Under the pieces are notes generated by a model that was not told where the DNA came from, made no database searches, and saw only the letters and a list, made by a program, of their open reading frames with translations. Positions 13,163 to 18,337 of a stretch of 18,337 bases of DNA are shown piece after piece. Source of the stretch: Deltaproteobacteria bacterium (GTDB lineage: Bacteria > Myxococcota_A > UBA9160 > UBA4427); the NCBI GenBank assembly GCA_011051925.1, contig DRKE01000387.1:1-18337 (forward strand), written 5' to 3'. The position numbers and the translations under genes were made by a program. The first letter of the stretch is position 1, and each line of letters begins with the position of its first letter.

Positions 13163-14401
13163 CTATTCGAGATCGAATTCTTCGCGATATTCCTTGAAGC
13201 GATCGCGGATGGCTTCGGTCCGGAGGCCGAATCCGTCGGGGGAATGGATGTGTCGATGCCGGGGCATGGCATGCTGGCGTTCGACGAAGTGCCCGAGCGC
13301 CCCGGCAACGCCCTCGTCGAAGGGCAGGTCGAGTCGATCGTAGAGCCCACGGACGGTCGCGACGGGATCTCGGGCCAGGTCCGCATGCCGGACGTCCGCG
13401 ATCCGATCCGGGGCGAGTCGCGTACGGAGTTCGCGTGCGCGGTCGAGTGCGGGAGGCCAGTAGCCGGACAGGACTTCCCGGCCGATCTCCCGGGGATCGA
13501 CTTCGTCGCTGAAGATCGCCCGGGTATGGGCCATGAGGCTGCAGATGGAAGAGATTGCCGCGGCCGGGTCGCGGTGGGTGAAGATGAACCTCGCGTCGGG
13601 AAAGAGGTCGATCAGGGTTTCGAGGTGGACGAGATGGGTCGGGTCCTTGAGGATGAAGCGCTCTCCGGCCGGCCGATGGAACTGGACGAGTTTCAGTTGG
13701 CGATGGTAGGCGGAGTAGGCGATGCGCGGATCCTGGCCGAAGAGCCAGTCGACATAGCCTGGCGCGCGGTACTGGAAATCGAACTGGAGGGTCCGGAATT
13801 CGTTCATGAAGAGCGCGACGCATTCTTCGGGATCCGTCGGCGTCATCGGATGGATGGCCTGGTAGTCCGGGGCGAGAAGCTCGAGGAATCGAAGCATCCG
13901 GCGCAGCTCTTCGACCCGCCGGTCGCGTTTCCGCCCGGGCGGGACCGGATCGAAACTCTCCCAGTAGGGAAGAGTCCGGTTGCGGGGATCGCGGGCGAGA
14001 AGATGATGGAGGAAGGTCGTTCCCGTTCGTGGCCATCCGACGATGAAGACGAGAGGGGGCAGCGGCGTCGCCTCGATCTCGGGTGTCTTCCGGAGCGCGC
14101 GATGGATCCGGAGATGCGTCCTCGCCAGTCGAAGCGTATCGCTGCGGGCCGAGATGCGACCGACGAGGTTCAGCCGGGCTTCGTGTTCGATCGAGGCCGC
14201 CAGCGCGTCGAGGGCCTCACGGGCTTCGGGTGTCGGCTCGCAGTCGGCGAGGGCGCCGCGTCGTGCTTCGGCCCACCACGCCTCGGCGGAAGGCCGGCGA
14301 AGAAGCGGGATCCGACGTCCGAGGGCATTCGCGGCTCGCACCCATCCCGGCTGGCTGCTCGGGGCGTCGACGAACTGCGGAACCGACAGGCTTCCTGACA
14401 T
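13163..14401 (-). CDS. PAPS-dependent sulfotransferase family protein
   Basis: This 412-residue protein belongs to the bacterial Sulfotransfer_3-type family. The 5'-phosphosulfate-binding loop is GWPRTGTTFLH (about 122-132), and the 3'-phosphate-binding segment is FIFTHRDPAAAISS (about 272-285, R277 and S284). The N-terminal ~110 residues are an additional Arg/Ala-rich helical region common in this subgroup. Such enzymes move a sulfuryl group from PAPS to a hydroxyl or amine of a small molecule, lipid or glycan; some family members have lost activity, but both cofactor motifs are intact here. The ATG at 14401 has no Shine-Dalgarno but is preceded by TATGCT exactly six bases upstream, suggesting a leaderless mRNA. 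It lies between a sterol-desaturase-like enzyme and the CMD/SDR pair, consistent with tailoring of a hydroxylated lipid. Confidence 0.9.
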   Translation of the reverse strand: MSGSLSVPQFVDAPSSQPGWVRAANALGRRIPLLRRPSAEAWWAEARRGALADCEPTPEAREALDALAASIEHEARLNLVGRISARSDTLRLARTHLRIHRALRKTPEIEATPLPPLVFIVGWPRTGTTFLHHLLARDPRNRTLPYWESFDPVPPGRKRDRRVEELRRMLRFLELLAPDYQAIHPMTPTDPEECVALFMNEFRTLQFDFQYRAPGYVDWLFGQDPRIAYSAYHRQLKLVQFHRPAGERFILKDPTHLVHLETLIDLFPDARFIFTHRDPAAAISSICSLMAHTRAIFSDEVDPREIGREVLSGYWPPALDRARELRTRLAPDRIADVRHADLARDPVATVRGLYDRLDLPFDEGVAGALGHFVERQHAMPRHRHIHSPDGFGLRTEAIRDRFKEYREEFDLE

Positions 14402-14406
14402 GGTTC

Positions 14407-14414
14407 GAGCATAG
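14407..14414 (-). promoter_or_regulatory. Putative -10 box placed for a leaderless transcript (sulfotransferase)
   Basis: On the minus strand TATGCT (14413-14408) is followed by six bases and then the ATG at 14401. A -10 at this distance places the transcription start on or beside the start codon. No ribosome-binding site is present. Confidence 0.4.
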
Positions 14415-14450
14415 CGATCAGGCTCGTCCCGCGCGTCGTTCCCCGACCGT

Positions 14451-15278
14451 TCAGGCCGCGTGCAGGGCGCTCGCCCCCTTCTTCTCCTCGCGACATTCGG
14501 GACAGCGATAGTGGGGGCGCTTCTCCACCTTGTCCGAGGGGGTGAAGCGGGTGCCGAACCAGATGTCCATGAATCCCGTGAAGAAACCGAAATTGGTATC
14601 GACCGCTCCGGCATGATGCTCGTTGTGATGCCAGGCCGAAACGAGGTAGCGGCTGTGGGGGGAAGGCATCCAGGGCGGGTCGAACCCCGCGTGAAGATAG
14701 GTTCCGTAGACGAAATTCATCGTCGCGAACGTGCCGATCAGGGCGACGTCCCAGATCGGGAAGAGGAAGGGGATCCAGAGGATCGGAGACGCCTTGATGA
14801 ACATGTCGAGCGGCGCATCGGCCATGACGCCGAAGGGGGTCGGATTGGAGTAGCGGTGGTGATGTCTGTGCACCTTCCACAGGAGATCATTCCGGTGACA
14901 GGCCCAATGGAAAGTCCACTCGAAGACCTCCATGATCAGGAAGACGGCGAGGATGCTCAGGGGAATCGTCCACAGGGGATATTCATCGGGCGAAGCGTAG
15001 AGCTGGTTGTAGCCGTTCTCGGCACACCAGAACGAGATCGCGACGCATCCCATCACCATGCTCATCGAAAGGACGCCGTCGCGGATCTCGCCGCGGACCT
15101 GGTCGGGTCGCGTCGGCCGGAGCTGGGTCTTGTAGCGTCGGGCCTTCTGCGCGAACCGGGAGCGATGGAGCAGCACGTAGAGTCCGCCACAGATCAGCAG
15201 GTACCAACCGACGCCGATCACGGCGAGAACGGGCCAGAGAACGTAGAAGGGAAGTCCTTCGAAGAGATGCATCAACAT
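14451..15278 (-). CDS. Sterol desaturase / fatty acid hydroxylase superfamily membrane enzyme
   Basis: This encodes a 275-residue membrane protein with the three-part histidine signature of integral-membrane diiron hydroxylases/desaturases: H124-xxx-H128 (FHWACH), H137-xx-H140-H141 (HRHHH), and HHNEHH (217-222), plus H196 and H208. Hydrophobic segments lie at about 10-37, 68-86, 103-120, 160-180 and 183-195. The enzymes use O2 and reducing power to hydroxylate or desaturate sterols, carotenoids or fatty acids. The C-terminal tail after the last helix is polar and contains an isolated CPEC pair (C259, C262), unusual for the family. ATG codons at 15278 and 15272 are both in frame; the first is chosen because TATGCT ends exactly six bases before it. 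There is no Shine-Dalgarno. It is upstream of, and co-directional with, the sulfotransferase (49-base gap). Confidence 0.9.
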   Translation of the reverse strand: MLMHLFEGLPFYVLWPVLAVIGVGWYLLICGGLYVLLHRSRFAQKARRYKTQLRPTRPDQVRGEIRDGVLSMSMVMGCVAISFWCAENGYNQLYASPDEYPLWTIPLSILAVFLIMEVFEWTFHWACHRNDLLWKVHRHHHRYSNPTPFGVMADAPLDMFIKASPILWIPFLFPIWDVALIGTFATMNFVYGTYLHAGFDPPWMPSPHSRYLVSAWHHNEHHAGAVDTNFGFFTGFMDIWFGTRFTPSDKVEKRPHYRCPECREEKKGASALHAA

Positions 15279-15283
15279 GCGGA

Positions 15284-15291
15284 GAGCATAG
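15284..15291 (-). promoter_or_regulatory. Putative -10 box placed for a leaderless transcript (desaturase)
   Basis: TATGCT on the minus strand (15290-15285) lies six bases before the ATG at 15278, matching the sulfotransferase arrangement. CGGCGA (15313-15308 on the minus strand) sits 17 bases upstream, as it does before the amidase box. The divergent TATGAT box overlaps this region. Confidence 0.4.
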
Positions 15292-15302
15292 CCACTGCGT
15301 GA

Positions 15303-15308
15303 TATGAT
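15303..15308 (+). promoter_or_regulatory. Putative -10 box (TATGAT) for the alpha/beta hydrolase gene
   Basis: TATGAT matches the sigma70 -10 consensus at five of six positions and lies 33 bases before the GTG start, leaving room for the GGAGG ribosome-binding site. No clear -35 is seen. It sits inside the likely promoter of the opposite-strand desaturase gene. Confidence 0.35.
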
Positions 15309-15341
15309 CGCCGGGGTGTCCGCCGCGCAAGGAGGGGTCAC

Positions 15342-16130
15342 GTGCCCCGGGTGTCGAGTCGGGAAGCTTCGATCTACTACGAAGTCCATGGTGAAGTCCA
15401 TGGCGGGAGATGGCCGATCGCCTTCGCGCACGGAGCGGGCGGAAATACGCTGATCTGGTGGCGACAGGTTCCGTACTTCTCGGCCCGGTATCGCGTCGTC
15501 ACGTTCGATCATCGCTGTTTCGGTCGCTCCCTCTGTCCACCCGAGGCGTTCCGCCCCGAGCTCTTCTGTGAGGACCTGATCGCCGTTCTCGATGCCGAGC
15601 GGATCGAGCGGGTCGCCCTGGTCTGTCAATCGATGGGGGGCTGGACCGGGCTTCGGATGGCCCTCGAACATCCCGATCGGCTTTCGTGTCTCGTGCTCTG
15701 CGGAACGCCGGGCGGCATCGTGACGGATCGGATCCTCGAAGCCATCGACCAGATTGCCATCGGGGCATCCGAGACCGGCATCCGGGGGAACGCGGCCCTC
15801 TCGGAAGCGTTCCAACGGCGCGAGCCGGAGCTGGCCTTCCTGTACGACCAGATCGCTGGCCTGAATACGGGCTTCTCGCCCCAGCTTCTGGGGCGCCTCG
15901 CCACGATGCCGGTCCAACCCGAGGCGCTCCGGGCACACGAGACGCCGACCCTGGTGATTTCGGGCGAAGAGGATCCGCTCTTTCCGACCGAGGCGATCCG
16001 GGAGGTCGCCGGCCTGATTCCGGGCGCCGAGCTGGAAACGATTCCGGGATCGGGTCATTCCCCCTACTACGAGATGCCCGATCGCTTCAATCGATTGGTG
16101 GACGGGTTTCTCTCGAAGCAGGCGGGTTGA
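15342..16130 (+). CDS. Alpha/beta hydrolase
   Basis: This 262-residue cytoplasmic alpha/beta hydrolase has an oxyanion-hole motif FAHGAGGN (about 28-35), nucleophile S97 in CQSMGG, a likely acid D211 (GEEDPLFP) and catalytic H239 (GSGHSPYYE). The triad is complete. Such enzymes hydrolyse esters, lactones or C-C bonds; the substrate is undetermined. The start codon is GTG at 15342, chosen because a strong GGAGG (15331-15335) lies 6 bases upstream and the family's N-terminal strand starts directly after. A 12-bp tandem duplication (15381-15404) repeats the four residues EVHG in the first beta-hairpin. The next gene begins 5 bases after its stop, so the two are probably co-transcribed. Confidence 0.92.
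   Translation: MPRVSSREASIYYEVHGEVHGGRWPIAFAHGAGGNTLIWWRQVPYFSARYRVVTFDHRCFGRSLCPPEAFRPELFCEDLIAVLDAERIERVALVCQSMGGWTGLRMALEHPDRLSCLVLCGTPGGIVTDRILEAIDQIAIGASETGIRGNAALSEAFQRREPELAFLYDQIAGLNTGFSPQLLGRLATMPVQPEALRAHETPTLVISGEEDPLFPTEAIREVAGLIPGAELETIPGSGHSPYYEMPDRFNRLVDGFLSKQAG
15381..15404 (+). repeat. 12-bp tandem duplication inside the hydrolase gene
   Basis: Two adjacent 12-base copies (15381-15392, 15393-15404) differ only at the last base. In frame they encode EVHG twice (residues 14-17 and 18-21), where relatives normally have one copy. This looks like recent replication slippage that kept the frame. Confidence 0.7.
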
Positions 16131-16135
16131 TCGCC

Positions 16136-16672
16136 ATGGAAGGTTCCGACGTCCTGCTCGGCATCACGGAGGTCTCGATCGCCTTTGCGGGATTCACGTC
16201 GATCGTCGGGGTCCTCGGTCATCGCGAAGGAGAAGGCTGGGGGCCGGAGTACCGGTTGCGACTGTGGTTGATGATCGAATCCAGCCTCGCGACCCTCTTC
16301 TTCTCCCTGCTGCCCTTCGTTCCCTTTCATTTCGCGTTCACGGAAACGGTCGTCTGGGCGAGCGCGAGTGCGATCATGGCAATCTTCCTCTTCATCCATC
16401 TCATCATCGTCGGGTCCCGCTTGCGTGTGCTCTATCGACAGCGACAATGGTCGACCCAGCGCTTCGAGAGCCTGAACGGGGGGCTCATCCTCCTGACCGT
16501 GGTCGTCCAGTCCATGAATGCCCTGGCCGTGGGATTCGATCGAAGCTTCGGCCCCTACCTGCTGGGGTTGATTCTTCTCCTGGCACTCGCTTCGATGCAT
16601 TTCGTCGCCCTCCTGGTCGCCGTCTACAGGCTGACCCCGGATGACGCGCAGATCCCGCCGGGCGACGACTGA
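16136..16672 (+). CDS. Small multi-pass membrane protein of unknown function
   Basis: This encodes a 178-residue hydrophobic protein. Membrane segments are likely at about 6-27, 43-64, 72-94, 116-134 and 139-163, with basic loops (RLRVLYRQRQW, 95-105) on the presumed cytoplasmic side and a short acidic tail. No catalytic motif or named family is recognised. Polar residues in or near the membrane include H65, H88 and H155. The ATG at 16136 lies 5 bases after the stop of the alpha/beta hydrolase gene, with a modest GGCGGG-type ribosome-binding site overlapping that gene's end; the pair is probably an operon. It converges on the phosphotransferase gene with 39 bases between stops. Confidence 0.7.
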   Translation: MEGSDVLLGITEVSIAFAGFTSIVGVLGHREGEGWGPEYRLRLWLMIESSLATLFFSLLPFVPFHFAFTETVVWASASAIMAIFLFIHLIIVGSRLRVLYRQRQWSTQRFESLNGGLILLTVVVQSMNALAVGFDRSFGPYLLGLILLLALASMHFVALLVAVYRLTPDDAQIPPGDD

Positions 16673-16711
16673 GGCGGCCCCGTCGCTTCGCTTCGGATGC
16701 CGTGCTTCCGC

Positions 16712-17794
16712 TCAGGGACCCAGCTCGGCCTGCAGAAGCGCCGGAGTGGCGAGATCGGAGATCGCGCGGGTCGCGCGTTCCATGGCGCGCAGGCCGACTT
16801 CGAGGCTCTGCATGCGGTCTCCCGCCGCCGCGGTGACGGTCGCCGCGATCCACGAACAGGTCGCGAGTCGCCGATATTGCGTCCAGGCTTCTTCGAAGCT
16901 CGGCGGGATGCCGCCCGCCGGCCCGAGTCTCTCGAGATAGCGCTTCACGAGCTTCCGTTCGCTCTTGCGTCGCAGTTCCGTCGAAACGGAGTTGCAGAGG
17001 TAGTAGCTGACATCCCGCATGCCCGGTGCCCGGCAGACACAGGCCCAGTCGAGCAGACCGACACGGTCACCATCGAGGAAGGTGTTGCCCGCATGGCAGT
17101 CGCCATGGGTGAGCGTCCAGGGACCGGAATCGAGAAGGTCGCAGACCGCCTCCGTATGATCGAGATAGAGCCGGGCCAACGCATGGAAATCGGCCGGCAT
17201 CCGCTCCCCGAATCGTCCGAGCGCCTCTTCGATCAGCTGGGGGCCGACGCTCGCCCGCATCGGTCTTTCGATCCAGGCGAGTTCTCCGTCGAAAAGATGG
17301 CTCTGCCAGTAGTGACCATGAAGGGTCGCGAGCGTGTCCATCATCCGTTCGGCGTGGCCGGGGATCTCGATACCGCGGGAAGAAGGGAAATCGCAGCCCG
17401 AATCCTCGAGATCCTCGAGCAGCATGAAATACACCTTCGGGTCCTTCGCGGACCATCCGGACCAGATCGGATCGGGAACGCGGATCGGGAGTCCGCCTGC
17501 GACCTCCTCGTAGAAACGCGCCTCGCGCCGACCCATGTCCGTGAAGGCGACCATCTCACGGGAAAGCGGGTCGGTCGGAGGGAGCTTGCCGAACAGCGCG
17601 GTCGGGGCGTTCGAGCCCGCGTTCCAGGTCACGCGTAGTCGAACGCGCCCGGTCGTGCCGCTATGGGCCTCCACGAATTCGAGCGTTTCGGCCGAGGCGT
17701 CGGGATGACGCGTCGAGATCGCGCTCGACAGCCAGTCCGGGGAGATGTCGTCGAGGGAATCCGGAATCGCGAGGCTGGGGGACGGCTCGGACAA
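16712..17794 (-). CDS. APH-fold phosphotransferase family protein
   Basis: This 360-residue protein has the aminoglycoside phosphotransferase/kinase-like fold. A probable ATP-binding Lys is K70 (ALFGKLPP), with a helix-C Glu at about E91 (RREARFYEEV), the hinge region YFMLLEDLE (122-130), the catalytic loop THGDCHAGN (229-237; D232, N237) and the metal-binding Asp D249 (GLLDWACV). All kinase essentials are present. Members of this branch phosphorylate small molecules and are common in environmental genomes, often near acyl-CoA or SDR genes; antibiotic resistance should not be assumed. The start is a TTG codon (17794-17792) with AAGGAG 7 bases upstream; no ATG fits both the ribosome site and the N-terminus. 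It lies 38 bases after the DJ-1/PfpI gene, in the same orientation, so the two are likely co-transcribed. Confidence 0.87.
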   Translation of the reverse strand: MSEPSPSLAIPDSLDDISPDWLSSAISTRHPDASAETLEFVEAHSGTTGRVRLRVTWNAGSNAPTALFGKLPPTDPLSREMVAFTDMGRREARFYEEVAGGLPIRVPDPIWSGWSAKDPKVYFMLLEDLEDSGCDFPSSRGIEIPGHAERMMDTLATLHGHYWQSHLFDGELAWIERPMRASVGPQLIEEALGRFGERMPADFHALARLYLDHTEAVCDLLDSGPWTLTHGDCHAGNTFLDGDRVGLLDWACVCRAPGMRDVSYYLCNSVSTELRRKSERKLVKRYLERLGPAGGIPPSFEEAWTQYRRLATCSWIAATVTAAAGDRMQSLEVGLRAMERATRAISDLATPALLQAELGP

Positions 17795-17832
17795 GATGGA
17801 GCTCCTTCAAGGTCGGAAGCGACTGCGGGCGA

Positions 17833-18337
17833 TCAGCCTTCTTTCCCGGCCGGTCCTTCCGATCGCAGCAGATCAGCGAGCCGCCGCCCGAGCGCGTCGG
17901 CGTCGCCGGGCCAACGCGCCGTGATCAGGTTGCCATCGCGCACGGTGAAACCCGCATCGTAGGAGGGCAGGAGCGGGCCGCTTTCGAAGCGCCCCTCCGG
18001 CCCGATCGCGCGGCGGATTTCGCTTTCGACGTACTCGGAATAGGTCCTGAAATGTCGACCGAGTTTCCAGAACGTGAGCCAGAAGCCCGCTCGCTCGAGC
18101 GTCCGGGTGAGCGCCGTCATGCGTCTTCCACGCAGAACCGGGTATCCGGTCGAAGGGTCGATCGCGCGGGCGAGCAGCACGGGACCATGGCAGATGGCGG
18201 AGACCGTGAGGTCGCGATCGAAGAATCCGACGAGCTTCGCCTGCAGGGTCTCCGACTCGAGATAGGGCCTCATTCCCGGCGCGTGACCCCCCGGAAGATG
18301 GATGGCATCGAAATCGGCCGCGTCGATCTCTTCGTAG
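17833..18337 (-). CDS. DJ-1/PfpI family protein (N-terminus cut by window)
   Basis: The frame enters from the right edge of the window and covers 167 residues to its stop. It includes DAIHLPGGHAPGM (about 10-22) and the nucleophile elbow AICHGPVLLARA with the reactive Cys at residue 49 of the visible part, hallmarks of the DJ-1/PfpI (type 1 glutamine-amidotransferase-like) fold. A following Arg/Trp/Tyr-rich helical region (ALTRTLERAGFWL then LGRHFRTYSEYVE) and C-terminal DGNLITARWPGDADALGRRL are typical of the longer members. An ATG at 18273 is internal, since coding similarity continues upstream of it. Family functions include glyoxalase, deglycase-like or chaperone activity; which applies here is unknown. 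It is upstream of the phosphotransferase gene by 38 bases. Confidence 0.88.
   Translation of the reverse strand, partial: YEEIDAADFDAIHLPGGHAPGMRPYLESETLQAKLVGFFDRDLTVSAICHGPVLLARAIDPSTGYPVLRGRRMTALTRTLERAGFWLTFWKLGRHFRTYSEYVESEIRRAIGPEGRFESGPLLPSYDAGFTVRDGNLITARWPGDADALGRRLADLLRSEGPAGKEG

Noticed and set aside
14460..15302. 280-codon plus-strand frame opposite the desaturase
   Set aside because: The histidine boxes are on the minus strand; this frame is charged low-information sequence.
1..18337. Search for mobile elements, tRNA/rRNA genes and CRISPR arrays
   Set aside because: No transposase or integrase motifs, no regularly spaced repeats and no tRNA-like cloverleaf noticed by eye on either strand.

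Overview
The window is GC-rich DNA, densely coded on both strands, from a Gram-negative-type environmental bacterium. This is suggested by a periplasmic quinohaemoprotein dehydrogenase with a Sec signal peptide, a FapA-family protein, and a mix of lipid/steroid/xenobiotic-type enzymes (KSTD-like flavoprotein, SDR, sulfotransferase, sterol-desaturase-like hydroxylase, NylA-like amidase). This mix resembles uncultured Myxococcota/Desulfobacterota/Binatia-type genomes, but no marker gene is present, so the taxon is a guess. I saw no rRNA, tRNA, CRISPR array, transposase or phage gene. I annotate 20 coding regions; the first and last are cut by the window edges.

Layout. (1) 1-1112 (-): 3' truncated FAD-dependent KSTD/fumarate-reductase-like enzyme, divergent from a small DUF3820 protein (1206-1493, +). 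(2) 1509-3263 (-): FapA-like beta-roll protein whose stop codon abuts the start of a CBS-pair protein. (3) 3385-6220 (-): NnrU-family membrane protein followed by a PQQ/haem c alcohol-type dehydrogenase, with a strong hairpin between them. (4) 6221-6591: a 371-bp divergent intergenic region unusually rich in structure: three hairpins, one a canonical intrinsic terminator with no gene before it, then a tandem 9-mer and a 14-bp perfect palindrome over a putative promoter. (5) 6592-8623 (+): two consecutive paralogous ferritin-like diiron proteins and a small zinc-ribbon protein overlapping the second by ATGA, closed by a GC-rich hairpin. (6) 8793-10045 (-): a second CBS-pair protein and a YdjM/DUF457-type membrane protein. 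(7) 10264-11700 (+): amidase with a structured leader. (8) 11747-15278 (-): sterol-desaturase-like hydroxylase, sulfotransferase, carboxymuconolactone-decarboxylase-like protein and SDR, probably one metabolic cluster. (9) 15342-16672 (+): alpha/beta hydrolase and a small membrane protein, divergent from region 8. (10) 16712-18337 (-): DJ-1/PfpI protein (5' end outside the window) and an APH-fold phosphotransferase starting at TTG.

How they work together. Region 5 is the most system-like: both diiron proteins keep the complete E / ExxH / E / ExxH ligand set, so two potentially active oxidative diiron proteins are coupled to a CxxC..CxxC partner and sit behind a complex regulatory region. I recognise no characterised pathway with this gene order. 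Region 8 combines an iron hydroxylase, a sulfotransferase, an SDR and a CMD-fold protein, and could hydroxylate, oxidise or sulfate a lipid or sterol-like substrate; that is inference from family membership.

The octamer CTATGCTC recurs just upstream of four genes in the correct orientation. For two of them (sulfotransferase and desaturase) TATGCT ends exactly six bases before the ATG, suggesting leaderless transcripts.
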